Below are positions 54,860-63,659 of a DNA stretch of 64,000 nucleotides, piece by piece (position 1 is the stretch's first letter; the number at the start of each line of letters is the position of its first letter). The translations under genes and the position numbers were made by a program. The notes under the pieces were generated by a model, which saw nothing but the letters and a program-made list of their open reading frames with translations, was not told the origin of the DNA and made no database searches. Origin of the DNA: Lysobacterales bacterium (lineage in GTDB: Bacteria; Pseudomonadota; Gammaproteobacteria; Xanthomonadales; UBA2363). The DNA lies in assembly GCA_019634735.1 (NCBI GenBank), contig JAHCAT010000001.1, positions 310,001-374,000 of the forward strand, in the 5' to 3' direction.

Positions 54860-56770
54860 TCAGTGGCCTGGGGCCTGCCCGACGGGACTCGCCAAGGGCT
54901 CGCTGGTGACCGCCGTGGCGGGTTCTCGCCAGCCATCGGCCAGGTGCTGCACCACAAAGCGGGTCAGCGGCGGATGCGGCGGGTGCAGGGGCGGTCCGGC
55001 AGGCGCGGGCAGGCCCAGTTCGACCCTCAGCAGACGGGTCTCTTCCGCGAGGCGCGCCTCGAGGCTGCCCTGCGCGACCGCTCTGTCGACCTGGATCCGG
55101 GCCAGGTCGGCGTCTCCCCGCGCAAGGGCGCGGCGGGCGTCGATAAGGCTGGTGGCGCCTGGCTCCTCGCTGTCGGGGGCATCCGCGGAATCGAGGTCCG
55201 GCGTCAGTCGCAACGCCACCAGCCGGACGAAGTCGGCCATGCTGTCCGACGGCTGACTGCGGGCCAGTCGGATGGCGTGCTCCATCTCGAGGCGAAGATC
55301 GCCCGAATGTCCCAGTGCGGCATGGCCGTGGGCCAGCAGCAGGGTCAGATCGAGCTCGAGGCCGGTGGCACGACGGTCCCGTGCGCCGGCCCGCGAACGC
55401 TCCAGGAGCGGGAGCGCATCGCCTGGACGGTCGTCGATCAGATCCAGCAGGCCAGCATAGGCCAGCCCCCGGTCGTGCACATCCAGGCGCCCCAGGCTGC
55501 GTCCAAGCTGCGCTGCCCGGACCAGTCCGGCACGCGCACCCACCAGGTTGCCGTCGGTCCAGTCGATCCGGGCCCGGGCCAGCGCCAGCTCGGGCGTGTC
55601 CATTGCGGCGTCATGGCTGGCCAGCCTTGCCCGGGCGGCTGCAATGTCGCCGTAGGCGGCTAGGTCGGCGATCGCCATCGCCAGCCTCGGGTGGCGCAGG
55701 TCGTCCGCCGTGATGCCCCGCAGTTCCTCGAGGGCCAGCTCGCGCAGTCCCTTGGACCCGTAGAGGTGCGCGCGCGCCAGGCGCAGGAACCAGGCCTGCG
55801 GCCTCAGGTCGAGCAGGGCGCCTGCGTGGCGGATGGTCTCCAGAGGCCGCCCTTCCGATTCGGCGCGGACATAGTTCTCCAGCAGCAGCAGGTAGGCATT
55901 GCCGCCACGCTCCCGTTGCGTGGCCCGGGCGAGCCATTCCTGGCCCTGGCTGCCATCGTCGATGCTAAGCGTCCACAACACCAGGATCAGCGCCGGCAAG
56001 GGCGATTCCGAGCTGCCGTGCGCAGCCTCCATGAGGGCGCGGGCCCGGGCACGGTCGCCCTGACGCTCCTGTTCGAAGGCTTCCGCGACCAGGAGCTTCA
56101 CTTCCGCAGGGACGTCACCCAAGTCGCTCGTCTGGACACCCAGGCCAAGGTCCATCCAGCGGGTGTCGGTTGCGCTGCCGGCCCGCCAGTGCCGAAGGAG
56201 CGCGGCCGCGAGCACGAGCACGATCAGGGCAAGGACCAGCACAAGCGGCAGCACCGTCCGCATGGCCGGCGAGCCCGGCTTCCGGCCGCTCGCAGCGGCA
56301 GGCGCGGGGAGGCCGATGGAGACCGCGTCGAGAGCCGGCGGCGCCGGCGCGGGGTCTCTTGCGGCGACGACACGCGGCTCCCCGTCGGCGTGAGCCGGCG
56401 GGGGATCGGGCACCGGTTCCCGGGCGGGCACCAGCTCGCTCGTCGCGTCCAGGCGTACCCCAACGCCGCGCACCGTGACGATGCAGTCGCCGCGCGGGCC
56501 GAGGGCGGCGCGCAGACGGAACACCAGCTGGCTCAGCGCCTCGTCGGCGACCACCTGGCCGCCGGGCCAGAGTGCGTCCAGCAGTTCCCCACGAGGCCAC
56601 ACGCGGCCGGGACGCTGGTGGAGCAGGGCGAGCAGGGCCATGGCCCGCTGCGAACAGGCGCGCTGCCGGCCGTCGACCAGCAGCCGGTGGCCCTCCAGGT
56701 CGAGCTCGATGCCGGGCAGGCGCACGCCGGGGGCGCCGGCCCTTGGCAACGGACTGTCCAGTTCGGCCAC
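54860..56770 (-). CDS. CadC-like transmembrane winged-helix regulator with TPR region
   Basis: A 636-residue protein starting with GTG 56770 after GGGGGAGA. The first about 110 residues are an OmpR-type winged helix: VRLPGIELDLEGHRLLVDG, a recognition region with RPGRVWPRGELLDALWPG, and GDCIVTVRGVGVRL. A proline/alanine-rich linker and one membrane helix (TVLPLVLVLALIVLVLAAALL, about residue 175) follow, then about 430 residues of alpha-helical repeats (TPR-like). This CadC/ToxR layout implies a membrane-bound transcription factor with an extracytoplasmic sensor. Target and signal are unknown. Two short spacers flank it. Confidence 0.8.
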   Translation of the reverse strand: MAELDSPLPRAGAPGVRLPGIELDLEGHRLLVDGRQRACSQRAMALLALLHQRPGRVWPRGELLDALWPGGQVVADEALSQLVFRLRAALGPRGDCIVTVRGVGVRLDATSELVPAREPVPDPPPAHADGEPRVVAARDPAPAPPALDAVSIGLPAPAAASGRKPGSPAMRTVLPLVLVLALIVLVLAAALLRHWRAGSATDTRWMDLGLGVQTSDLGDVPAEVKLLVAEAFEQERQGDRARARALMEAAHGSSESPLPALILVLWTLSIDDGSQGQEWLARATQRERGGNAYLLLLENYVRAESEGRPLETIRHAGALLDLRPQAWFLRLARAHLYGSKGLRELALEELRGITADDLRHPRLAMAIADLAAYGDIAAARARLASHDAAMDTPELALARARIDWTDGNLVGARAGLVRAAQLGRSLGRLDVHDRGLAYAGLLDLIDDRPGDALPLLERSRAGARDRRATGLELDLTLLLAHGHAALGHSGDLRLEMEHAIRLARSQPSDSMADFVRLVALRLTPDLDSADAPDSEEPGATSLIDARRALARGDADLARIQVDRAVAQGSLEARLAEETRLLRVELGLPAPAGPPLHPPHPPLTRFVVQHLADGWREPATAVTSEPLASPVGQAPGH

Positions 56771-56867
56771 GCGTTCTCCCCCTGCGTTCAGCCGGGACGA
56801 TAGCAACGCCGGGGCACCCGGGGAAAGACCGGACGAGGCACCGCGGGATGGCGCGGCCGGTCCCGGA

Positions 56868-58049
56868 TCAGCCGCGCAGCCGCTCGAGGAACAGCAACAG
56901 CAGGGGGGCGGCGACCACGCCGGCGAATTCCGACACCACGCGGAGGTTGAACGGCCACACCGCGCGTCGACCCACCTCCCGGTAGTATTCGCGGATATTG
57001 TTGAGAAGGCGGATCTTTTCCTCGACTTTGGCGGGATCGGTCTTGATCTCGTGCAACTTGTCGAAGACCTCGTCGTAGCGCTGGAAAAAGTGGTCGTTGA
57101 GGAAGCCGAGCATGCGCTCGCGCTCGGCGTACATGCGCAGGTGGGCGCTGTAGGTGGGACCGAGGAAGGCGAAGGTGGCCACAACCAGATAGAAGGCGGC
57201 ACCGGCATAGACCAGCAGCCAGCCGGTAAGCGCATTGTCGAGGAATCGGGGATAGAACCAGACCAGCAGGGTCAGGAATAGGGGAAAGAACGCGATGTAG
57301 CCGCTGTTGAGCAGGGTGAAGTCGCCCACGAAACGCAGGCCGCAGCAATTGTCCGGATGCAGAGGTTTGAGGCGGATCGGCTGCGCGCGCTCCTTGGTGA
57401 AGGTGCGGTGGATCTGGCTGGCGCTGACCGCGCCGCGCCAAAGCACTGACATGAACAGGTGCGAGCCAAGCACGGACAAAGCGAGTATCCACGCGAAGCC
57501 GAACACCGCATCCCGGGACGATGCGTGCACCACGATCCCGAGGTTGCCGTCCAGGCCGCCTAGGCGGGCGGCGATCCAGAACGCCAGGAACCAGGCCATG
57601 AAAAGCACGGAGCCGAACCAGGCCCAGGCGCTGTCGAAGCGTTTCTGCCACGCCGCGACATAGGCTTCCGGGGGCTCCACCTCGTCGGTGAGGATGCCGC
57701 GCTCGTACAGGAACTGCACGGTGTGACGGATGCGGGCATTCAGCAGGCGGGCGTAGAGCACGATCGCCGGAAACCAGAGCAGCAGGAACACCGGCCCGAA
57801 GTATTCCCGAACGAACGGAACCAGCTGGGCCTGTGATGGATACCGGCCTGGTGGCTCTGGGATCGACCAGAACGTCCCATCGGCCAGGGTCGCCAGCGCG
57901 AGCAGACCGTAGAAGCCGAGGAAGAACACCGGCGTCACCCAGGCGTCCTGCCGCAGGAACCAGCGGAGCACCGGATCGCGCCGGAACGGTTCCAGCGCCC
58001 GGATGGCTTGCCCAATGCGCGAGCCGGCCTGGGTCCTCTGCTTCGCCAT
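56868..58049 (-). CDS. multi-pass membrane protein of unknown function
   Basis: A 393-residue protein with six to eight hydrophobic helices, for example WVTPVFFLGFYGLLALATLA, YFGPVFLLLWFPAIVLYARL, WAWFGSVLFMAWFLAFWIAA and WLLVYAGAAFYLVVATFAFL. Between them are soluble segments with conserved-looking charged residues (HLRMYAERERMLGFLNDHF). The C-terminus has VEEKIRLLNNIREYYREVG followed by a last helix pair. No family is recognised. GGGAGGG precedes ATG 58049. It lies 97 bases upstream of the CadC-like gene. Confidence 0.65.
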   Translation of the reverse strand: MAKQRTQAGSRIGQAIRALEPFRRDPVLRWFLRQDAWVTPVFFLGFYGLLALATLADGTFWSIPEPPGRYPSQAQLVPFVREYFGPVFLLLWFPAIVLYARLLNARIRHTVQFLYERGILTDEVEPPEAYVAAWQKRFDSAWAWFGSVLFMAWFLAFWIAARLGGLDGNLGIVVHASSRDAVFGFAWILALSVLGSHLFMSVLWRGAVSASQIHRTFTKERAQPIRLKPLHPDNCCGLRFVGDFTLLNSGYIAFFPLFLTLLVWFYPRFLDNALTGWLLVYAGAAFYLVVATFAFLGPTYSAHLRMYAERERMLGFLNDHFFQRYDEVFDKLHEIKTDPAKVEEKIRLLNNIREYYREVGRRAVWPFNLRVVSEFAGVVAAPLLLLFLERLRG

Positions 58050-58176
58050 GCGCCCTCCCAGGCTTCGATGGGCGCGTCGTGCAGGCGTCGGGCAGCGCCC
58101 GGTCCAGGCGACGCGCAGTCGGAGGGTACCCCGATACCGGCGAGCATGCAGAGGCGGGGCGTTGCGACGGGTGCTG

Positions 58177-58455
58177 TCAGTACCGCGTATGGCGCTCCAC
58201 GACCACGTACTCGGCATCGGCCACCACGCCGCCCGGGGTCCGTCCGGGAGCCGCGCCGGACGAACGCCGCAACCGCCGCCTGAGCAAGGCAAGGCGCGCT
58301 GCGATCACCAGCATCGCCACCAGCGCAAGGCCGAGCAGAGCGAGGAAGACGAAGGCACCGAGCACCGCCGAGACGGCCAGGCCGAACACCGCGGCCGCGC
58401 CGGCCAGCCACCGGGACAGTCGGTTGCCCGGCAGGGGCGGGGACAGGCGGTTCAT
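58177..58455 (-). CDS. small membrane protein, unknown
   Basis: A 92-residue protein with one or two membrane helices (LAGAAAVFGLAVSAVLGAFV and LALLGLALVAMLVIAARLAL), a basic RRRLRRSS patch and a C-terminal VVADAEYVVVERHTRY. No family recognised. GGGAGAA before ATG 58455 supports it being a gene. It lies between the AbgT transporter gene and the larger membrane-protein gene on the same strand. Confidence 0.55.
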   Translation of the reverse strand: MNRLSPPLPGNRLSRWLAGAAAVFGLAVSAVLGAFVFLALLGLALVAMLVIAARLALLRRRLRRSSGAAPGRTPGGVVADAEYVVVERHTRY

Positions 58456-58544
58456 GGCGGTTCTCCCGGTGGGATGAGGCAGTTCATCGTAGTGGCCGAA
58501 GGCGCAACCATTGCCGCCGGATCGCCGGTGGCTTCAGGCCCGCG

Positions 58545-60209
58545 TCAGGGCGGCGCCGGGTAGTAGGTGGGCGCGCCCGGGCCGACCGGCAGTCCCAGGC
58601 CGAACACGTACAGGTAGAACAGGGCGGTCCACCCCAGCGCGAACACCACGCTGTAGGGCAGCATCATGGCGATCAGGGTGCCGATGCCCAGGTTGCGCAC
58701 GTAGCGCGCCGCGAACGCCATGATCAGGCCGAAGTAGCTCATCATCGGGGTGATCAGGTTGCTGACCGAATCGCCGATGCGGTATGCGGCCTGGACCAGT
58801 TCGGGGCTGTAGCCGACCAGCATCAGCATCGGCACGAAGATCGGTGCGGTCACCGCCCATTGTGCCGATGCCGAGCCCAGCGACAGGTTGACCAGCGCGC
58901 ACATCGGGATGAACAGCATGAACACCAGCGGGCCGGTCAGGCCGATGCCGCGAAGGGTATCGGCGCCGACCACCGCAAGCACCTGGCCGATCTGGGTCCA
59001 GTTGAAAAAGGCCACGAATTGGGCGGCGAAGAAGACCAGCACGATGTACAGGCCAAGGGTCGACATCGAGGCCGCCATCGCATCGATGACGTCGCGGTCG
59101 CTGCGGAGGCTGCCGACCGTGCGGCCGTAGACGAAGCCGGGCACGGCGAAGAACACGAACACCAGGGCGACGATCCCGGTCAGGAACGGCCGCAACGAAC
59201 CCAGCGTGTCCTCGACACCCGGTTCGCGCAGGGCGCCCCAGGTGGGCACGGTCAGCAGGGCGATCAGCGCCGCCACTGCCAACGCCGCGAACCCGGCGTT
59301 GCGCAGGCCGCGTCGCTCCCGCGGCGTGAGGGGCGCCATGCTGACCTCGGGCGGACCCTCGGCGCTCATCAGTCCGGCGTCATAGGGTCCGAGCTTGGGC
59401 TCGACGATGCGCACGGTGACGAAGGTGCCCAGCACAGTGATCAGGAAGGTGCTGGTGATCATGAAGTACCAGTTGACTGCTGCGTGCACCTCGTAGCCCG
59501 GGTCGATCAGCCGCGCTGCTTCCTGGGTGATGCCGGCCAGCAGGGGGTCCACGGTGCCGATGAGCAGGTTGGCGCTGTAGCCGCCGGAGACACCGGCGAA
59601 CGCCGCAGCCAGTCCCGCCAGGGGGTGGCGGCCAAGGGCATGGAAGATCGCAGCCGCAAGCGGAACCAGCACGACATAACCCATTTCCGAGGCGGTGTTG
59701 GACAGCACGCCGGCGAACACCACCACGGCGGTGACCAGGCTGCGGGGTGCGCGCAGCACCAGGGCACGGATGGCGGCCGTCAGCAAGCCTGAGCGCTCGG
59801 CGACGCCGACGCCGAGCATGGCCACGAGCACGGTGCCCAGAGGTACGAACTGGGTGAAGTTGGTGACCAGGCCGGTGACGATCCGCCGCAGTCCCTCGCC
59901 ATCAAGCAGGCTGACCACGGCGATGGTTCCATCGGCGGCGCGGCCCGCGGCGCCCTCGGGGCGGGGGTCCTCGACGGCGACGCCCAGGGCCGCCAGCAGG
60001 CCGCTGAGCAGGACGATGAAGACCGCCAGCAGGGCGAACAGCGTGACCGGGTGGGGAAGCAGGTTGCCGGCCCACTCCACCGCGTCAAGCAGGCGGGTGG
60101 TCCACGGCGTCGGGCGGGCGCCCTCGGCCTGGCCGGCTTGCGGATCCCGGCTGGTCTCGCCGGACGGCAGGGCAGGGGGCACGGGTGGCCGCGCCGGTTC
60201 CTGGGTCAT
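58545..60209 (-). CDS. AbgT family transporter
   Basis: A 554-residue inner-membrane protein with about 12 helices matching the AbgT (p-aminobenzoyl-glutamate) transporter family: WAGNLLPHPVTLFALLAVF, SLLDGEGLRRIVTGLVTNF, VLSNTASEMGYVVLVPLAA, SVSNLITPMMSYFGLIMAF and a hallmark ALVNLSLGSASAQWAVTAP segment with the Ser and Ala of the pore. Family members transport p-aminobenzoyl-glutamate or export antimetabolites such as sulfonamides; which applies here is unknown. The first about 35 residues are unconserved. GGTGAGG precedes ATG 60209. Confidence 0.9.
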   Translation of the reverse strand: MTQEPARPPVPPALPSGETSRDPQAGQAEGARPTPWTTRLLDAVEWAGNLLPHPVTLFALLAVFIVLLSGLLAALGVAVEDPRPEGAAGRAADGTIAVVSLLDGEGLRRIVTGLVTNFTQFVPLGTVLVAMLGVGVAERSGLLTAAIRALVLRAPRSLVTAVVVFAGVLSNTASEMGYVVLVPLAAAIFHALGRHPLAGLAAAFAGVSGGYSANLLIGTVDPLLAGITQEAARLIDPGYEVHAAVNWYFMITSTFLITVLGTFVTVRIVEPKLGPYDAGLMSAEGPPEVSMAPLTPRERRGLRNAGFAALAVAALIALLTVPTWGALREPGVEDTLGSLRPFLTGIVALVFVFFAVPGFVYGRTVGSLRSDRDVIDAMAASMSTLGLYIVLVFFAAQFVAFFNWTQIGQVLAVVGADTLRGIGLTGPLVFMLFIPMCALVNLSLGSASAQWAVTAPIFVPMLMLVGYSPELVQAAYRIGDSVSNLITPMMSYFGLIMAFAARYVRNLGIGTLIAMMLPYSVVFALGWTALFYLYVFGLGLPVGPGAPTYYPAPP

Positions 60210-60418
60210 GTTCGCCTCACCGGGATGGACCCGGAGATGCTAACCCTCCGGCAGGCGTGCGCCCCCGGCCACCGTTCAGCTTTCGCTTGAGAAGGCGCTT
60301 TGCTCCGGAAAGTCACCAGCCCAGGGAATCCGGTCACCCGGCGTGCACCGGGTGGCCGGCAACTCCCGTGGCTCTCGAGCGGCAGCCGTTGAAGCAGGGG
60401 TTCGGCAGCGCCGGCGGG

Positions 60419-60595
60419 TCAACGCACGCTCATCAGTTCACGATGGGCATTCGCCGCGTACTGGCGATCACTTGCCCAGCCGCTGCTGCGGCCGTAGCCG
60501 GTGCCGGTGCGACGGGGCGCATAACGGACGAGTGCGCGTTCCGGACGGGTCGGGGCGGGGGTCGGGATGCGGAGGTTGTCGTTGCTGCGGCTCAT
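60419..60595 (-). CDS. 58-residue protein with GYGRSSGWA motif
   Basis: A 58-residue protein (MSRSNDNLRIPTPAPTRPER, then LVRYAPRRTGTGYGRSSGWA, then SDRQYAANAHRELMSVR). A strong ribosome site AAGGAGG lies five bases before ATG 60595. The product is basic and probably disordered, with no signal peptide or membrane helix. Its GYGRSSGWAxxxxYA motif is shared with the small protein at 61322, the two flanking mpg, so they are paralogs of an unnamed family. A role in nucleic-acid binding is suggested only by the Arg content. Confidence 0.65.
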   Translation of the reverse strand: MSRSNDNLRIPTPAPTRPERALVRYAPRRTGTGYGRSSGWASDRQYAANAHRELMSVR

Positions 60596-60740
60596 GATGC
60601 CCTCCTTGGGGCGTTGTGTTCTGGTGTGTTGCCAGACTAGAGCACCCCATCGCCAGCACGCATGGGCCGGAGGTCACGATCGGAGGGCGCCGCGGGTGCC
60701 GTTCAGGTGCCGGACAGGCTCCCGGCGTTCAGCTTGCCGC

Positions 60741-61364
60741 ATGGAACCCGCCATCGACGCGGCGCCGGTGGCCCGCAGCCTGCTTGAGCCCCATGCCGCC
60801 CAGGTCGCACCCAGATTGCTCAACCTGCTGCTGGCGGGCGCCGATGGCCGCATCGGGCGCATCGTCGAGGTCGAGGCCTATGCGGGCGCGGAGGATCCCG
60901 CGGCCCATTCCTACCGGGGTGCGACGGCGCGCAACGCCAGCATGTTCGGGCCGGCCGGCCATCTCTACGTGTATCTGAGCCACGGCATCCACCATTGCGC
61001 GAACGTGGTCTGCAGCGGCCCGGGCCACGGCGTGCTGATCCGGGCATTGCGTCCGCTGGCCGGCCTGACGGCGATGCGCGCCGCCCGGCCAGGCTGCCTG
61101 CGCGACCTGGACCTGTGTCGTGGACCGGGACGGCTGGCGCGGGCGATGGCAATCGACCGGCGCCACGACGGCCTGGATCTGCTTGGCGACGGACCCTATC
61201 GCCTGCTGGACGATGGAACCCCGCCGCCAACCGACCCGGAGACGACGCCCAGGATCGGCATCAGCCGAGGCACCGAAAAGCAGTGGCGCTGGTCGGTGCC
61301 GGACGAGCCTTGCCGGTCGCGTCAGCCCAGGCGAAGCAGGTCGTCGCCCCCGTGTTCGGCGTAG
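60741..61364 (+). CDS. mpg: DNA-3-methyladenine glycosylase (AAG/MPG type)
   Basis: A 207-residue DNA repair enzyme that removes 3-methyladenine and other alkylated bases. It matches the AAG/MPG family: IVEVEAYAGAEDPAAHSYRG with the catalytic Glu in EVEAY, SMFGPAGHLYVYLSHGIHHC with the DNA-intercalating Tyr region, VLIRALRPLAGL and the CRGPGRLARAMAIDRRHDG block. Length is normal. The last about 14 codons overlap the stop side of the opposite-strand small gene at 61322. ATG 60741 gives the usual start; no ribosome site of note. It is flanked on both sides by the GYGRSSGWA small proteins. Confidence 0.93.
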   Translation: MEPAIDAAPVARSLLEPHAAQVAPRLLNLLLAGADGRIGRIVEVEAYAGAEDPAAHSYRGATARNASMFGPAGHLYVYLSHGIHHCANVVCSGPGHGVLIRALRPLAGLTAMRAARPGCLRDLDLCRGPGRLARAMAIDRRHDGLDLLGDGPYRLLDDGTPPPTDPETTPRIGISRGTEKQWRWSVPDEPCRSRQPRRSRSSPPCSA

Positions 61365-61525
61365 CGGTGGCGTTTCGCCCAGCCGCTGCTGCGGCCATAA
61401 CCGCTGCCGGGCGAACGGCGCGGGCGGAGGGAGTCGCGATAGCCGGAGGGTCGCGGCGAGGGCGCCAGGCGCCGTTCGTTTGCGTCCTGGGCAGGCGGGT
61501 CGAAGCGGGGATCGAAGCTGTTCAT
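61322..61525 (-). CDS. 67-residue protein with GYGRSSGWA motif
   Basis: A 67-residue protein (MNSFDPRFDPPAQDANERRL at the start, SPRPSGYRDSLRPRRSPG, then SGYGRSSGWAKRHRYAEHGG and a short tail). The GYGRSSGWAxxxxYA part matches the protein at 60419, on the same strand about 0.9 kb away with mpg between them. It is Arg/Ser/Pro rich and probably disordered. The ribosome site before ATG 61525 is weak. It overlaps the 3' end of mpg by 43 bases on the opposite strand. Confidence 0.6.
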   Translation of the reverse strand: MNSFDPRFDPPAQDANERRLAPSPRPSGYRDSLRPRRSPGSGYGRSSGWAKRHRYAEHGGDDLLRLG

Positions 61526-61664
61526 GGCGTACGTCGCCTTGGGGAGGGACGCGTCCAGTCTGGGCCTGCTCGGAAAGCCGGCCATCGGCCGGAAGTCATC
61601 GGCCATGCGCCGACCTCGTCGGCCGTTCAGCCGCCGGCAAGGTCGGGGTTCGATGACGGCGAGC

Positions 61665-62549
61665 TCAGTCGGCGCGCTCCCAGCGATAGCCACTCAGGCG
61701 CGCCAGCTGCTCGGGGGGCAGCACCTCGGTATGGGTGCGCCCGCGGATCACCCAGGTCGGGTAGTCGCTGACGTTGGCATCGATGCACGCCAGTGCCGCG
61801 ATGCCGCCACGGCCATCCGGACTGCACTCGACATAGGGCAGGCGACTGGCGGAGCGCCGGAACATCTGCTTCTGGTCTTGGCAGGCGGGGCACCAGAAGG
61901 CTCCGTAGAACTTCGCGCCGGTGCGCTCCAGGTGGATGGCGAGATCCCGAAGTCGAGGGTCTTCAGGTGGCTGCAGCACGCCGCTCTGGGCAAGCCCGAT
62001 GCCGCCCACCAGCACGGCCATGGCCAGCAGGTGCGGCAGCAGGAAGGGCCCCCAGGGCCGGCCCGGCGCCACGTCCGGCCGGCGCACCGTCAGCCACGCG
62101 AACAGCACAGCGACCAACAGCAGCGACGCCAGGCACCAGCCGCAGACCGCGCGCAGGTGGATGGCGGCGGCCAGGGTGAGGAACACACTGATCGACAGGC
62201 CGACCAGGGCCAGCCGCCACTGGCGACGCCACCGCTTCAGGGCAGGTGCGGGATCTAGGCTTGCGAGAAGCATAAGCACGTACAGACCGAACCCCCAGAC
62301 CGCCACGGGCAGACCGAACAGGCTGCCCCAGCGGCTGCCCTGGACGATTGCGCAGCCGCCCTCGGTCGAACACAGGGCCGGGCGGCCGTCGCCCAGCGCC
62401 ACCACCGACAGGTAGCCGGTGAGCAGGAGGCCCAGCCCGATCAAGGCGAGCACCGGCCGATCGATGACCACGCCGATGCGGCGGCCGGTTCGCGGCGTCT
62501 GGGGAGGGGCTGGGCGCTTGCGCGCTGGATCGCGACGGCTCCGTGTCAT
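61665..62549 (-). CDS. VKOR-thioredoxin fusion protein
   Basis: A 294-residue membrane protein. The N-terminal part (about residues 25-165) is a vitamin K epoxide reductase domain with four helices, the cysteine pair CSTEGGC in the periplasmic loop and the active-site CGWC. The C-terminal part (about residues 205-294) is a thioredoxin-like domain with WCPAC (in YGAFWCPACQDQKQMF) and PTWVIRGRTHTEVLPPEQ, which includes the cis-Pro. Such fusions form disulfides in the periplasm, replacing DsbB and DsbA. The start ATG 62549 has a Shine-Dalgarno-like AGGGAA very close to it. Confidence 0.92.
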   Translation of the reverse strand: MTRSRRDPARKRPAPPQTPRTGRRIGVVIDRPVLALIGLGLLLTGYLSVVALGDGRPALCSTEGGCAIVQGSRWGSLFGLPVAVWGFGLYVLMLLASLDPAPALKRWRRQWRLALVGLSISVFLTLAAAIHLRAVCGWCLASLLLVAVLFAWLTVRRPDVAPGRPWGPFLLPHLLAMAVLVGGIGLAQSGVLQPPEDPRLRDLAIHLERTGAKFYGAFWCPACQDQKQMFRRSASRLPYVECSPDGRGGIAALACIDANVSDYPTWVIRGRTHTEVLPPEQLARLSGYRWERAD

Positions 62550-62741
62550 TTCCCTGGGGTCCTGCGTGGTCTGGCGGCGCCCGACTGTAATGCCGCCCGG
62601 CGGCCAGCGGTAGGGGTGGCCTTCGCGCGCAGCCGGGCTGGCCGCCGGGCGCCCTGCCGACCGGATGCGAACCCGGGCCTCCTGGGCGACGGGGTTCCTC
62701 TACCCTGTGCGCTGCTCCGCAGCCCGTCGCCCTTAGCCGCC

Positions 62742-63638
62742 ATGGCCCGAACGATCCGAACCGCGCGCGTCGCCGCCGGCCTGCTGCTGCTGAGCGTCAA
62801 TACCCTGGTCCACGTGGTGCCCCTGCTGATGGTGGCGCTGGCCAAGGCAGTGCTGCGCTGGCGGCCGCTGCGACGGTTGCTCGACCGGGTCCTGATGGCG
62901 ATCGCGGAGAGCTGGATCGGCGTCAACGCCTTCCTGCTGGACCGTCTCACGCCCTTGCGCATCCACGTCGAGCTGCCTTCCGGGTTGCGCCGGGACGGTC
63001 ACTATCTGGTTCTCGCCAACCACCAGAGCTGGGTCGACATCCCAGTGCTGCAGAAGGCCTTCAACCGCCGAATACCGCTGCTGCGCTTCTTCCTCAAGCG
63101 GCAACTGTTCTGGGTGCCGCTGCTGGGCCTGGCATGGTGGGCGCTGGATTTTCCCTTCATGCGCCGCTACACGCGCGAACAGGTGGCCCGGCGCCCGGCG
63201 CTGGCGGGACGCGACCTCGAAGCCACCCGCCGCGCCTGCGAGCGGTTCCGGGACATTCCGGTGTCGGTGATGAACTTCCCCGAGGGCAGCCGGCGCACCC
63301 CGGAGAAGCACGCCGCGCAGGGCTCGCCCTACCGGTACCTGCTCAGGCCGCGCGCGGGCGGCGTCGCCTTCGTGCTCGGCGCCATGGGCGAGGCGATCGA
63401 CACCGTGCTCGACGTCACCGTCGCCTATCAGGGTGCCGCGCCCAGTCTGTCGGACCTGCTGGCCGGAGATGTCCGTCGGGTCGACGTGCTGGTGCGCACG
63501 CTGCCGGTGCCGCCGGCGTTGATGTCCGGCGAGGTGATGGCCGGCGACACCGCACAGGCCGCTGCCCGCGACTGGATCAACGCACTCTGGCGCGACAAGG
63601 ACGACCGTCTCGCCGATCTGGCAGGCCGCCTGGGCTGA
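62742..63638 (+). CDS. PlsC-type acyltransferase (YihG-like)
   Basis: A 298-residue membrane-associated acyltransferase of the PlsC/LPLAT family. The catalytic HX4D is NHQSWVD with His94 and Asp99, and the glycerol-phosphate-binding motif is FPEGSRRTPEK. The N-terminus has a membrane helix (GLLLLSVNTLVHVVPLLMVAL). The sequence closely resembles the YihG branch, which acylates lysophosphatidic acid or related lipids. It stands alone between the VKOR gene (divergent, 192 bases) and the convergent alcohol dehydrogenase gene. ATG 62742 gives the usual family start. Confidence 0.9.
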   Translation: MARTIRTARVAAGLLLLSVNTLVHVVPLLMVALAKAVLRWRPLRRLLDRVLMAIAESWIGVNAFLLDRLTPLRIHVELPSGLRRDGHYLVLANHQSWVDIPVLQKAFNRRIPLLRFFLKRQLFWVPLLGLAWWALDFPFMRRYTREQVARRPALAGRDLEATRRACERFRDIPVSVMNFPEGSRRTPEKHAAQGSPYRYLLRPRAGGVAFVLGAMGEAIDTVLDVTVAYQGAAPSLSDLLAGDVRRVDVLVRTLPVPPALMSGEVMAGDTAQAAARDWINALWRDKDDRLADLAGRLG

Positions 63639-63659
63639 GGCGACCCGGCCCGGCGGACG

